From: Comamonas sp. Y33R10-2
Lineage (GTDB): Bacteria; Pseudomonadota; Gammaproteobacteria; Burkholderiales; Burkholderiaceae_C
Direction of reading: 5' to 3'
DNA length: 64,000 bases
Assembly: GCF_019355935.1 (NCBI RefSeq)
Contig: NZ_CP079925.1
Coordinates: forward strand, 1,984,001 to 2,048,000
Shown: positions 55,470-64,000 of the stretch, one piece after another
How positions within the stretch are numbered: position 1 is the stretch's first letter
How the letters are laid out: each line of letters starts with the position of its first letter
Translations under genes and position numbers: made by a program
Notes under the pieces: model-generated
Seen by the model: the letters and a program-made list of their open reading frames with translations, nothing else
The model's database searches: none
Told to the model about the DNA's origin: nothing

Positions 55470-56030
55470 TTAGACCGCCATGATGTCCTGCTCTTTAGCA
55501 GCCACCAGCATGTCAATTTCGGCAATGCGCTTGTCAGTGATCTTTTGGATGTCGGCTTCGCAACGCTTTTGATCGTCTTCAGAAGCTTCCTTGTCCTTCA
55601 CCAGCTTCTTGACGCCTTCATTGGCATCGCGACGCAGATTACGAATCGCAATCTTGGAGTTTTCGCCTTCGTTGCGAGCCAGCTTGGTCATTTCCTTGCG
55701 GCGCTCTTCGCTCATAGGAGGCATGGGCACGCGAATCAGCTCACCCATGGATGCGGGGTTCAGGCCCAATTCGCTTTCGCGAATGGCTTTTTCCACCTTG
55801 GCGGCCATGGGCTTTTCCCAGACCTGCACGCTGATGGTGCGCGAGTCCATCAGGGACACGTTGGCCACCTGAGACAAAGGCACCATAGAGCCGTAGTACT
55901 CCACATGGATAGTGTCCAGCAGCGCGGGGTTTGCACGGCCAGTACGCACGCGCGAGAGGTTGTTCTTCAAAGCCTCGATGGATTGACCCATCTTGGTTTC
56001 AGTGTTCTTTTTGATTTCAGCAATCGTCAT
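55470..56030 (-). CDS. frr: Ribosome recycling factor
   Basis: Splits post-termination ribosomes together with EF-G. 186 residues, near-universal length. [43 protein letters not shown], the [19 protein letters not shown] stretch ([19 protein letters not shown]), and the long C-terminal helix are all present. AAAGGA lies eight bases before the ATG. Four bases before uppS. Confidence 0.98.
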   Translation of the reverse strand: MTIAEIKKNTETKMGQSIEALKNNLSRVRTGRANPALLDTIHVEYYGSMVPLSQVANVSLMDSRTISVQVWEKPMAAKVEKAIRESELGLNPASMGELIRVPMPPMSEERRKEMTKLARNEGENSKIAIRNLRRDANEGVKKLVKDKEASEDDQKRCEADIQKITDKRIAEIDMLVAAKEQDIMAV

Positions 56031-56066
56031 GTTCTTGTTCCTTTGCGGGCATTAGGCGGCAAGCGC

Positions 56067-56789
56067 TTAAGCGTACACCAGAGTGCCTTCGTCTTCGCCC
56101 ATAACCACGCGCTTGAGGGCGCCGGGCTTAACGATGGAGAACACGCGGATAGGCAGTTTCTGGTCACGGCACAGCGCAAAAGCGGTGGCGTCCATGATGC
56201 CCAAATTGCGAGAGATGGCCTCATCAAAAGCCAGCTTTTCATAGCGGGTGGCGGTGGGATCCTTCATGGGATCGGCCGTGTACACGCCATCGACCTTGGT
56301 AGCCTTCAGAACCACTTCAGCACCGATTTCGGCGCCGCGCAGCGCAGCGGCTGTATCCGTGGTGAAGAAGGGGTTGCCTGTACCTGCGGCAAACACCACA
56401 ACCTTGCCCTCTTCGAGGTACTGCAGCGCCTTGGGGCGCACGTAGGGCTCGACCACTTGCTCAATCGCAATTGCAGACATCACGCGAGCTGTCATGCCCT
56501 GCTTGTCCATCGCATCAGCCAGAGCCAACGCGTTCATCACCGTTGCCAGCATGCCCATGTAATCAGCAGTAGCACGGTCCATACCGACCGAGCCGCCCGC
56601 CACCCCGCGGAAGATGTTGCCGCCACCGATCACTACGGCGACTTGCACACCCAGCTTGGTCACTTCCCCGATTTCAGACACCATGCGTTCGATCGTGGTG
56701 CGGTTGATACCGAACTGATCATCCCCCATTAACGCCTCCCCTGACAGCTTGAGCAAAATACGCTTGTGGGCTGGTTTGGCGTTGGACAT
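56067..56789 (-). CDS. pyrH: UMP kinase
   Basis: Hexameric kinase converting UMP to UDP. 240 residues, amino-acid-kinase fold. [47 protein letters not shown], and the nucleotide site [23 protein letters not shown] lies before the ATG. Followed by frr in the usual order. Confidence 0.98.
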   Translation of the reverse strand: MSNAKPAHKRILLKLSGEALMGDDQFGINRTTIERMVSEIGEVTKLGVQVAVVIGGGNIFRGVAGGSVGMDRATADYMGMLATVMNALALADAMDKQGMTARVMSAIAIEQVVEPYVRPKALQYLEEGKVVVFAAGTGNPFFTTDTAAALRGAEIGAEVVLKATKVDGVYTADPMKDPTATRYEKLAFDEAISRNLGIMDATAFALCRDQKLPIRVFSIVKPGALKRVVMGEDEGTLVYA

Positions 56790-56841
56790 GGTGTTTCTCC
56801 GGTGGAAATGAAATAAATGTGAAAACGGGAGGGGGATAAAT

Positions 56842-56866
56842 CAATCGCGGCTCAAGGCCGCGATTG
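56842..56866 (-). terminator. Hairpin after tsf, weak terminator
   Basis: CAATCGCGG/CCGCGATTG stem with seven-base loop, followed on the minus strand by ATTTATCC. Poor U-tract suggests partial termination between tsf and pyrH. Confidence 0.5.
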
Positions 56867-56883
56867 TTAGCTAAAGCTTAGAT

Positions 56884-57774
56884 TTAAGCGCCAGCTTTGG
56901 CTGCAGCCACTTGAGCGGCCACTTCAGCAGCGAAGTCGTCAACCTTCTTCTCAATGCCTTCGCCCACCACGAACATGGTGAATGCCTTCACGTTGGTGTT
57001 AGCAGCCTTGAGCATCTGAGCTACGGTTTGCTTGCCGTCAGCAGCCTTCACGAAGACCTGGTCAGCCAGGGAAACTTCTTTCAGGAACTTCTGCACGGAG
57101 CCTTCAACCATCTTAGCAACGATGTCAGCAGGCTTGCCGGATTCAGCAGCCTTGGCTTCAGCCACAGCGCGCTCCTTAGCGATCAGCTCAGCAGACACTT
57201 CAGCGGAAGTCAGAGCAGCGGGCTTCATCGCAGCCACGTGCATTGCCACGTCCTTGGCAGCAACAGCGTCGCCGTCGAACTCGACAACCACACCAATGCT
57301 CGAGCCGTGCACGTAAGCAGCCACAGTGCCTTCAAAGGCCTTGAAGCGACGGAAAGACATGTTTTCGCCGATCTTACCGATCAGGCCCTTGCGCACGTCT
57401 TCCAGAGTGGGGCCGAAACCTTCTTGCTCGTAGGCCAGAGCGCCCAGAGCTTCGATGTCAGCAGGATTGTTTTCAGCGACCAGCTTGGCAGCAGCGTTAG
57501 CCAGAGCCATGAAGCTGTCGTTCTTCGACACGAAGTCGGTTTCGCTGTTCACTTCGATCAGGCCGCCCTTGCCGCCTTCGATGAAAGCAGCCACAACGCC
57601 TTCAGCAGTCACGCGGGAAGCAGCCTTACCAGCCTTGGTGCCCAGCTTGACGCGCAGCAGCTCTTCAGCCTTGGCCATATCGCCATCAGCTTCAGTCAGA
57701 GCCTTCTTGCATTCCATCATGGGGGCGTCGGTCTTGGCGCGCAGTTCAGCGACCATGCTTGCAGTAATTGCCAT
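56884..57774 (-). CDS. tsf: Elongation factor Ts
   Basis: Nucleotide exchange factor for EF-Tu. 296 residues. N-terminal UBA-like domain with [20 protein letters not shown], the core TDFVSKND dipeptide region that displaces Mg from EF-Tu (DF), and the C-terminal module. GGAG lies before the ATG. Downstream of rpsB, separated by a structured 195-base spacer with a terminator-like hairpin. Confidence 0.98.
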   Translation of the reverse strand: MAITASMVAELRAKTDAPMMECKKALTEADGDMAKAEELLRVKLGTKAGKAASRVTAEGVVAAFIEGGKGGLIEVNSETDFVSKNDSFMALANAAAKLVAENNPADIEALGALAYEQEGFGPTLEDVRKGLIGKIGENMSFRRFKAFEGTVAAYVHGSSIGVVVEFDGDAVAAKDVAMHVAAMKPAALTSAEVSAELIAKERAVAEAKAAESGKPADIVAKMVEGSVQKFLKEVSLADQVFVKAADGKQTVAQMLKAANTNVKAFTMFVVGEGIEKKVDDFAAEVAAQVAAAKAGA

Positions 57775-57812
57775 CGTATTTCTCCAGTGTCAGTTCGGTT
57801 CGTTACAGAAAC

Positions 57813-57887
57813 GACTTACGCAAACTGGTCAGGGCAAGAGGCTTGCCTCTGCGACGCACCGCTGGTGCATTCTTCCTTGCGTAAGTC
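57813..57887 (-). promoter_or_regulatory. Branched RNA structure in the rpsB-tsf spacer
   Basis: Perfect 11-bp closing stem GACTTACGCAA/TTGCGTAAGTC encloses two hairpins, GGCAAG-AGG-CTTGCC and GCACC-GCT-GGTGC, giving a three-way junction of 75 nt. The first hairpin has a competing form AGAGG/CCTCT. It lies just before the tsf ribosome site and could tune tsf against rpsB. Confidence 0.6.
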
Positions 57888-57904
57888 CAATCAGGATTCC
57901 GGCT

Positions 57905-57940
57905 AAAAAAACGGGGCTACTCAGAGCCCCGCTTTTTTTT
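57905..57940. terminator. Terminator-like hairpin between rpsB and tsf
   Basis: CGGGGCT/AGCCCCG stem flanked by A7 and T8, functional in principle on both strands. On the minus strand it would partly end transcription after rpsB, as the E. coli rpsB-tsf attenuator does. Confidence 0.8.
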
Positions 57941-57969
57941 CGCGATGCGCTCGCGCAGCCGGACTTCGC

Positions 57970-58722
57970 TTAGGCGGCGGACGCTTCCACTTCGACGAAT
58001 TCGTCGCCGTTGTCGCCAGCAGCAGCCTTCACCACTTCGTTCAGACGGGCTTCACGGCCTTCCAGGATCGCGTCAGCGATACCGCGGGCGTACAGCTCGA
58101 CTGCCTTAGCGGAGTCGTCGTTACCAGGGATCACGTAGTCGATACCTTCGGGGTTGTGGTTGGTGTCAACCACGCCGACCAGAGGAATACCCAGCTTCTT
58201 GGCTTCAGCAATAGCGATCTTGTGGAAGCCCACGTCGATCACGAAAATTGCGTCAGGCAGACCGTTCATGTCTTGAATGCCGCCGATGTCTTTTTCCAGC
58301 TTTTCCAGTTCGCGAACGAACATCAGCTGTTCCTTCTTGGACATTGCGTCCAAGCCGATTTCTTGCTGAGCCTTCATGTCCTTCAGACGTTTGATCGAAG
58401 TCTTGACGGTCTTGAAGTTAGTCAGCATACCGCCCAACCAGCGCTGGTCGACGAAAGGCACGCCAGCGCGCTTAGCCTCTTCAGCCACCACATCACGGGC
58501 TTGACGCTTTGTACCAACCATCAGCACGGTGCCGCCGTTAGAAGTCAATTGCTTGACGAACTTTTGGGCGTCCTGGAACATCGGCAGCGACTTTTCCAGG
58601 TTAACGATGTGAATCTTGTTACGGTGACCGAAGATGAACGGAGCCATCTTGGGATTCCAGAAACGAGTTTGGTGACCAAAGTGGACGCCGGCTTCCAGCA
58701 TCTCGCGCATTGTTACTGCCAT
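57970..58722 (-). CDS. rpsB: 30S ribosomal protein S2
   Basis: Late-assembling small-subunit protein on the 30S back. 250 residues. [68 protein letters not shown], and [31 protein letters not shown] stands before the ATG giving MAVTMREML; an upstream in-frame start is discounted. Preceded by a leader of about 200 nt. Confidence 0.98.
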   Translation of the reverse strand: MAVTMREMLEAGVHFGHQTRFWNPKMAPFIFGHRNKIHIVNLEKSLPMFQDAQKFVKQLTSNGGTVLMVGTKRQARDVVAEEAKRAGVPFVDQRWLGGMLTNFKTVKTSIKRLKDMKAQQEIGLDAMSKKEQLMFVRELEKLEKDIGGIQDMNGLPDAIFVIDVGFHKIAIAEAKKLGIPLVGVVDTNHNPEGIDYVIPGNDDSAKAVELYARGIADAILEGREARLNEVVKAAAGDNGDEFVEVEASAA

Positions 58723-58893
58723 GTTAATTACCTCAAAGGTTGGGTCTAAAATCCGGCCCAACGATTACAGCGTCTCTGAAAGAGAAGCCGCAACACCTTG
58801 AATAGGCCGGTTTGCTATTTGCCTTGCCACCCTGAAAGCGAGTGCTGTAGCAGGCAAAAGCGCCGCTGCATCAACCACCCCAGTGCTTTAAAA

Positions 58894-58940
58894 GTTACCC
58901 CTCACGGAGTAACCCTTAGCAAAGCCGCAAAATTTTAGCA
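58894..58940 (-). promoter_or_regulatory. rpsB promoter candidate and leader hairpin
   Basis: Minus strand: extended -10 TGCTAAAAT (58932-58940), then a hairpin GTTACTCC-GTGA-GGGGTAAC (58894-58913) near the transcript start. The rest of the 58723-58893 leader shows no other strong stem. Leader control by S2 is known in E. coli; whether it holds here is inference. Confidence 0.45.
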
Positions 58941-58947
58941 CACTGTC

Positions 58948-60336
58948 ATGCAATTCGACCTCAGTCACGCCGCTCTTGAGATTCGCGAAGGCCGCAACAG
59001 CGCCTCAAACCTCATGGAAATGAGCATCGCAGCCGCGCAAAGCCCGCTATGCACTCACGTTTTCAGCCAAACTTTTTTGAATAAGGCTCGCTGGGCCGCA
59101 GCCGAAACACCGCCCACAAGCCCTTTGGCTGGCTTGGCTATTTCCGTCAAAGATTTGTTTGACACCGAAGGATCCGTGAGCTCAGCCAGCTCTCGCGTGC
59201 TTCAAGCTGCGCCTGTCGCCCAAACCAATGCCACAGCTGTCTCGCGTTTGATCGCCGCAGGCGCCGCAATCATAGGCCGCACGCACATGGTGGAGTTCGC
59301 CTTCTCAGGCGTGGGCATCAACCCGAACTTTGGCACGCCCGCCGCACTCGACGCTAGCCACCCCGCCAACCCACAATTAGCGCCCTCGCGCCCAGCGCGG
59401 ATTCCCGGCGGTTCATCGTCTGGCGCAGCAGTCTCCGTCGCCAGCGGTGCGGCATGGGCGGCACTGGGGTCAGACACAGGCGGCTCCATCCGCATCCCAG
59501 CCGCGCTCAATGGCTTGGTTGGCTTCAAAAGCACAGCGCGCCTAGTCCCAACCGATGGGGCCGTACCGCTTTCGCCCACTCTAGACACCGCCTGCGCCCT
59601 GACCCGCAGCGTACGCGATGCTGTGCTGATTCATGAAATTTTGGCCGACCGCAAAGTAACCAAGGATGATCGCGGCCTGAGCCAATGGCGACTGGCCGTG
59701 CCTCGCGCAGTGTTCTTTGACGACATTGAGCCCGCCGTTCGCACCGCTTTTGAGCGCAGCATTGCGCAACTTCAAGCCGCTGGCGCGCACATTGAATGGA
59801 TTGACCTGCCGGAGTTGAACGAGCTTGCCCACGTCAACGCCATCGGTGGCTTCTCGCCCACCGAGAGCTACGCTTGGCACCGCCGTTTCTTGCAAGCCCC
59901 CGAAACAGCAGCACTGTACGACCCACGCGTGCGCTCGCGCATAGAACGCGGCGCCCGCATGAGCGCTGCCGACTATTTGGACTTACTGGCCGCTCGCAAA
60001 AACTGGATCTCCCAGATGCAAAAAGCCATTGCAGCGTACGACGCCCTGCTCTCGCCGACCACGCCCATCGTGGCGCCCACGATTGCCTCGGTTGCACCTG
60101 CTAACGGCAAAGACGCAGCCGCCGACGCCGCGCGAGATGAAGAGTTTGTGCGCGTCAACGCACTGCTGCTGCGCAACACCAGCGTGATCAATATGCTGGA
60201 TGGATGCGCTCTTTCTCTACCCTGCCACAACGCAAACGAGCTACCCATGGGGCTGATGATCTGGCACGCAGCTCTGCGCGACGATGATGTGCTGAATATC
60301 AGCGCAGATATCGAGGCTGTGTTAAAGCAAAATTAA
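58948..60336 (+). CDS. Amidase (amidase signature family)
   Basis: Hydrolase of carboxamides, 462 residues. Ser-cisSer-Lys triad: K68 in ISVKDLFDTEG, S156 in GGSSSG and S180 in DTGGSIRIP. The signature run GSSSGAAVSVASGAAWAALG is complete. Cytosolic; no GatB or GatC neighbours, so it is more likely a catabolic amidase than the tRNA amidotransferase subunit. Substrate unknown. Divergent from rpsB; the rpsB promoter probably overlaps its 5' end. Confidence 0.9.
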   Translation: MQFDLSHAALEIREGRNSASNLMEMSIAAAQSPLCTHVFSQTFLNKARWAAAETPPTSPLAGLAISVKDLFDTEGSVSSASSRVLQAAPVAQTNATAVSRLIAAGAAIIGRTHMVEFAFSGVGINPNFGTPAALDASHPANPQLAPSRPARIPGGSSSGAAVSVASGAAWAALGSDTGGSIRIPAALNGLVGFKSTARLVPTDGAVPLSPTLDTACALTRSVRDAVLIHEILADRKVTKDDRGLSQWRLAVPRAVFFDDIEPAVRTAFERSIAQLQAAGAHIEWIDLPELNELAHVNAIGGFSPTESYAWHRRFLQAPETAALYDPRVRSRIERGARMSAADYLDLLAARKNWISQMQKAIAAYDALLSPTTPIVAPTIASVAPANGKDAAADAARDEEFVRVNALLLRNTSVINMLDGCALSLPCHNANELPMGLMIWHAALRDDDVLNISADIEAVLKQN

Positions 60337-60339
60337 CTA

Positions 60340-60393
60340 TTTTTTTGATAGCTACAAGTCCATATAAATCATGGACTAGAAGCAATAAAAAAC
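60340..60393. repeat. AT-flanked hairpin repeat, copy 2 (after the amidase)
   Basis: T-run, GATAGCT, a perfect AGTCCAT/ATGGACT hairpin with seven-base loop, then AGAAGCAATAAAAAA. Same plan as the element before cysD (1154-1206). Confidence 0.5.
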
Positions 60394-60435
60394 CTCAAGC
60401 ATCGCTGGGTACACACCCCAAGCTATCGAGCAATA

Positions 60436-60470
60436 AAAAAGGCCTTGCCGTTATCGGGCAAGGCCTTTTT
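60436..60470. terminator. Bidirectional terminator between amidase and rnr
   Basis: AAAAAGGCCTTGCC/GGCAAGGCCTTTTT, 14-bp stem with seven-base loop, between convergent genes. Confidence 0.95.
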
Positions 60471-60489
60471 GCTATCAAAGCAAGAAGCT

Positions 60490-63400
60490 TTAAGACTCTG
60501 TCTTGCGCTTAGTGGTTTTGGCAGCTGACTTAGTCGATGCAGTTTTAGCCGCAGTAGTTTTAGCCGGAGCAGTCTTCTTGGCCGCAGCCTTAGCAGCAGG
60601 CTTGACCGCCGCCTTCATCGTTTTTTTATCCGGTACAGGGGCAGACACTGGTGCAGGCGCTTTTTCAGCGGTCTTGGCAGATGCCTTCTTAGCCGCTGGC
60701 GCCTTCTTTGCTGCTTTAACGGCAGCCTTAGCAAGAGGTTTTGCAGCAGGTTTAGCGGGCTTTGATGGCGCACCAGTGACCGCGGGGGCCTCCACAGAAG
60801 CAGGAGCCTCCAGCAAAGCAGCAACCTTCTTCTTAGGCGCAGCCTTCTCTGTCGCCTTGGCCTTCACCTTTTCGGCAACCTTGGCAGCAGGCTTAGCGGC
60901 TTGCTTCGTCGTTTGCTTAGTGGCGGGCTTATCAGCGGCCTTGGCTGGCTTAGTCACAGGCTGAGTCGATTCCTTAGCTGCGGCCTCAGTAGCGACTTTG
61001 GCAGCGGCCTTGTGCGGCTTGCTAACCACTGGGGCAGACACGGGCACCTGCGCAGGAGCTGGCGCAACCACAGGCGCCGGCTTTACAGCCTTTCGCTCGC
61101 GGTCGTACTCAGCTTCCAGCGCCGCCAGATTGACGCTCTCGCTCACTGGCTTTTGTGCTTCCTTACGATCTTTCCAGCTCGCATTTTTCTCAGGCGCTCT
61201 TGCCTGAGCAGGGGCCTGCGCATCATTGCGCTGTGCGCGATTAGACTTGGCATCACGGCGACTCCACTTATCGCCATTGCTAGCATTACCGCGCTCGTCG
61301 CGCGGTGCACGCGGCTCGCGGCCATCTCTGCCATCGCGCCCACCACGGTTATCGCCACGGCGACCACGGCGACCACGGCCATCATCCTTGCCTTGAGCGC
61401 GAGGACTGAAACTACCGCCAGCAGTATTGCCCTTACCAGCACCCTTACCACCACTGTTACCTGCGCCGTTGCCAGCACGAGTCGATTGCACCGGCGCATC
61501 TTCACCGTCGCGCACCAGACGGAAGTCGATACGACGACCATCCAGATCAACGCGACTGACCTGCACACGCACCCGCGCACCAATTCCGTAACGCACGCCC
61601 GAACGCTCGCCACGCAACTCTTGGCGCGCCTCATCAAAGCGGAAGTAGTCCCCACCCAGCTCGGTGATGTGAACCAGACCTTCCACATACATGGCGTCCA
61701 GCGTCACAAAGATGCCGAAGGTAGTCACCGACGAAACCATGCCGGAAAACTCTTCACCCAAATGCTCGCGCATGTACTTGCACTTGAGCCAAGCTTCCAC
61801 ATCGCGACTGGCTTCATCCGCACGGCGCTCATTGGCGCTGCAATGCAGGCCGGCAGCTTCCCACGCTTGAAAGTCTTTGGCCGCAGCGCGTTTTTTGCGC
61901 GGCTTTTGATCTGGCGGTACCACGCGTGATGCCAAGCGCTTGGCCATCTTCGCCTCAGCCTCTCCGGGCGGTGGCAGGTTAGGCAAGCGGTAATGCGTGC
62001 CGCCCAACTCCGCCTTGATGACGCGATGCACCAGCAAGTCTGGGTAGCGACGAATCGGGCTGGTAAAGTGGGTATAGGCATCAAATGCCAAACCAAAGTG
62101 ACCCGAGCCTTCAGGCGTATAGAAGGCCTGCATCATAGAGCGCAGCAGCATGGTATGAATTTGCTGCGAGTCAGGACGATCCTTTGTGGCGTTAGCAATC
62201 TCCTGGAACTCCTTGGTTGTGGGGTTCTCGCTGATGCTCATGCCCACACCCATGGCCTTGAGATAGTTGCGCAGAATTTCCTGCTTTTCCATCGAAGGCT
62301 TGTCATGTACGCGGAACAGACCCAACTGGCCGCTCTGGTCAATAAAGTCAGCACTACAGACATTGGCCGCCAGCATGGCCTCTTCAATCAGTTTATGCGC
62401 CTCATTGCGCGTGCGCGGCACGATTTTGTCGATGCGGCCGTTGTCATCGCAAACGATTTGCGTCTCTGTGGTTTCAAAATCCACCGCACCGCGCACTTGG
62501 CGCGATTTAAGCAGCGATTGAAAAACGCCATGCAGATTCAGCAAGTCCTGTACGCGATCCTTACGCTTGGACGCTTCTTGCCCACGGGTGTTGGCCAAAA
62601 TAGCCGCCACTTCGGTATAGGTAAAGCGCGCATGGCTGTGCATGACGGCAGGGTAGAACTGATAGGCGTGAATCTCGCCCTGCTCAGTGATCAGCATGTC
62701 GCAAACCATGCACATGCGATCCACATCAGGGTTGAGCGAACACAAGCCGTTGCTGAGCTTTTCCGGCAGCATCGGAATCACGCGACGCGGGAAGTAAACG
62801 CTGGTGGCTCGGTCGTAGGCATCCACATCAATGGCGCTACCCGTGGTCACGTAGTGACTCACATCGGCAATCGCCACCAACAAACGCCAGCCCTTGCCGC
62901 GCCCAATCTTTGCAGGCTCGCAATACACGGCATCGTCAAAGTCACGTGCGTCTTCGCCATCAATCGTGACCAAAGGAATATCTGTCAGGTCAATGCGCCC
63001 GGCATGATCCGCTGGCTGCACTTTTTCAGGCAAGGCCTTAGCCTGCTCCAAGCACGCATCCGAGAAAATATGCGGCACGCCGTATTTGCGCACTGCAATT
63101 TCAATTTCCATACCGGGGTCATCAACCTCGCCCAGCACTTCAACAATGCGGCCCACAGGCTGGCCAAACAAGGCCGGCGCTTCCGTTAACTTCACCACAA
63201 CGACCTGCCCGACCGTGGCTGAGCCCGTAGCCTTCGCAGGAATCAAAATGTCCTGCCCATAGCGTTTGTCTTCAGGAGCGACCAGCCAGACGCCGCTTTC
63301 CTGCAGAAAGCGGCCAATGATGGGCTGATCGGGACGCTCCACAATCTCCTGCACACGACCTTCAGGGCGACCACGCTGGTCTTGGCGCGCAATGCGCACC

Positions 63401-63561
63401 TGAACCCTGTCCTTGTGCAACACGGCTCGCATTTCATTGGACGGCAGGTAGATGTCACGCTCACCATCGTCACGGACTACAAAACCATGTCCATCGCGGT
63501 GGCCCTGCACAGTTCCCAAAATTTCTTCATTCATATCGGTGCCATTTTCGCGAGGGTTCAT
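60490..63561 (-). CDS. rnr: Ribonuclease R with long basic C-terminal tail
   Basis: Processive 3'-5' exoribonuclease that degrades structured RNA. 1023 residues against 813 in E. coli. Cold-shock domains begin at once (GTVQGHRDGHGFVV), so the N-terminal helix-turn-helix domain of E. coli RNase R is missing. The RNB domain has DGEDARDFDDAVY and HFTSPIRRYPDLLVHR; the S1 domain (~595-685) includes FGIFVTLDAMYVEGLVHI. From ~690 on lies a tail: Gly/Arg/Asp-rich RGG-like repeats, then Lys/Ala/Pro repeats to the end. Start is the first ATG after the divergent tRNA region; an ATG nine codons later is possible. Confidence 0.95.
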   Translation of the reverse strand: MNPRENGTDMNEEILGTVQGHRDGHGFVVRDDGERDIYLPSNEMRAVLHKDRVQVRIARQDQRGRPEGRVQEIVERPDQPIIGRFLQESGVWLVAPEDKRYGQDILIPAKATGSATVGQVVVVKLTEAPALFGQPVGRIVEVLGEVDDPGMEIEIAVRKYGVPHIFSDACLEQAKALPEKVQPADHAGRIDLTDIPLVTIDGEDARDFDDAVYCEPAKIGRGKGWRLLVAIADVSHYVTTGSAIDVDAYDRATSVYFPRRVIPMLPEKLSNGLCSLNPDVDRMCMVCDMLITEQGEIHAYQFYPAVMHSHARFTYTEVAAILANTRGQEASKRKDRVQDLLNLHGVFQSLLKSRQVRGAVDFETTETQIVCDDNGRIDKIVPRTRNEAHKLIEEAMLAANVCSADFIDQSGQLGLFRVHDKPSMEKQEILRNYLKAMGVGMSISENPTTKEFQEIANATKDRPDSQQIHTMLLRSMMQAFYTPEGSGHFGLAFDAYTHFTSPIRRYPDLLVHRVIKAELGGTHYRLPNLPPPGEAEAKMAKRLASRVVPPDQKPRKKRAAAKDFQAWEAAGLHCSANERRADEASRDVEAWLKCKYMREHLGEEFSGMVSSVTTFGIFVTLDAMYVEGLVHITELGGDYFRFDEARQELRGERSGVRYGIGARVRVQVSRVDLDGRRIDFRLVRDGEDAPVQSTRAGNGAGNSGGKGAGKGNTAGGSFSPRAQGKDDGRGRRGRRGDNRGGRDGRDGREPRAPRDERGNASNGDKWSRRDAKSNRAQRNDAQAPAQARAPEKNASWKDRKEAQKPVSESVNLAALEAEYDRERKAVKPAPVVAPAPAQVPVSAPVVSKPHKAAAKVATEAAAKESTQPVTKPAKAADKPATKQTTKQAAKPAAKVAEKVKAKATEKAAPKKKVAALLEAPASVEAPAVTGAPSKPAKPAAKPLAKAAVKAAKKAPAAKKASAKTAEKAPAPVSAPVPDKKTMKAAVKPAAKAAAKKTAPAKTTAAKTASTKSAAKTTKRKTES

Positions 63562-63595
63562 TTTCTTGATATACAATCTATGTCTTTCCTGAGAT

Positions 63596-63680
<85 letters not shown>

Positions 63681-63778
63681 AGTTTAACGATAACCCACAA
63701 GGGTTGAGACAAACTTGGTAAACATTACTTTTTTGCAATGTTTAAGTCTAACGGCATCTTAGAGAAATTGAAGATTCG

Positions 63779-63806
63779 TTTGTAAGTCAATAAATTAGAC
63801 TACAAT
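63779..63806 (+). promoter_or_regulatory. Promoter candidate for tRNA-Leu copy 2
   Basis: TTTGTA, 16 bases, TACAAT, 17 bases before the tRNA start. Suggests the second copy can be transcribed on its own. Confidence 0.4.
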
Positions 63807-63823
63807 ATGAAGCTTCCCTGAAA

Positions 63824-63908
<85 letters not shown>

Positions 63909-63913
63909 AATAC

Positions 63914-63952
63914 AAAAAGCCGTCGCATGCAAATGCGACGGCTTTTTCGTTT
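63914..63952 (+). terminator. Intrinsic terminator of the tRNA-Leu genes
   Basis: AAAAAGCCGTCGCAT/ATGCGACGGCTTTTT with GCAA loop followed by CGTTTTT. Confidence 0.93.
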
Positions 63953-64000
63953 TTCGCAGCAACGCTGCCCTCTTTCAAAATCTTTAGCCAAATTGCACTC

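Overview
The window is a chromosomal backbone segment from a betaproteobacterium of the family Comamonadaceae, most likely Comamonas or a close relative. This is inferred from the order of conserved clusters (cysI-associated DUF934/cysH/cysD/cysN; carAB-greA-DUF4149-yhbY-rlmE-ftsH-folP-glmM; rpsB-tsf-pyrH-frr-uppS-cdsA-dxr-rseP-bamA-ompH-lpxD-fabZ-lpxA-lpxB-rnhB), from protein sequence character, and from two dispersed palindromic repeat families that I associate with this family. No prophage, insertion sequence, integron, CRISPR array, toxin-antitoxin or defence locus was seen. Almost everything is core metabolism, envelope biogenesis or information processing.

Layout. 1-3.7 kb: assimilatory sulfate reduction (DUF934, a very divergent CysH, CysD, CysN). 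3.8-5.8 kb: a 7Fe ferredoxin, an adjacent thioredoxin-reductase-like ferredoxin-NADP reductase, and peptide deformylase. 6.0-6.6 kb: five tandem tRNA-Asn genes with conserved spacers. 6.6-12.7 kb: a small coiled-coil protein, a giant hybrid histidine kinase whose C-terminus is probably frameshifted at a 7-G tract, and a BaiN/HI0933-like flavoprotein. 12.9-18.5 kb: trxA, rho, rpmE (zinc-free L31), an ArnT-like glycosyltransferase and a MATE exporter.

18.4-31.2 kb is a phosphate and polyphosphate block: pstSCAB-phoU-phoB-phoR in one direction, ppx divergent from it, ppk1 and glmM. Pho-box-like 11-bp repeats lie before pstS and before ppk1, so phosphate sensing, uptake and polyphosphate synthesis look co-regulated. 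31.2-43 kb: folP, ftsH (with a sigma-32-like promoter), rlmE, yhbY, a putative glycosyltransferase facing a Kdo hydroxylase gene, a DUF4149 membrane protein, greA with an attenuator-like leader, and carAB. 43-58.7 kb: rRNA/tRNA methyltransferase, rnhB, the lipid A genes, OmpH/Skp, BamA, RseP, isoprenoid and phospholipid genes, frr, pyrH, tsf and rpsB, all on the minus strand with tight or overlapping junctions. 58.9-64 kb: an amidase, RNase R with a very long basic tail, and two tRNA-Leu(CAG) genes.

The most interesting points are: the minimal CysH lacking both the Fe-S cysteines and the usual C-terminal segment; the likely frameshift at a homopolymer in the hybrid kinase; the Pho boxes linking ppk1 to the pst regulon; a GraL-like attenuator hairpin pair in front of greA; a branched RNA structure between rpsB and tsf; repeats placed immediately after the stop codons of cysH, cysD and greA; and the 335-residue RGG/histone-like tail on RNase R. 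I did not find a clearly new multi-gene system.
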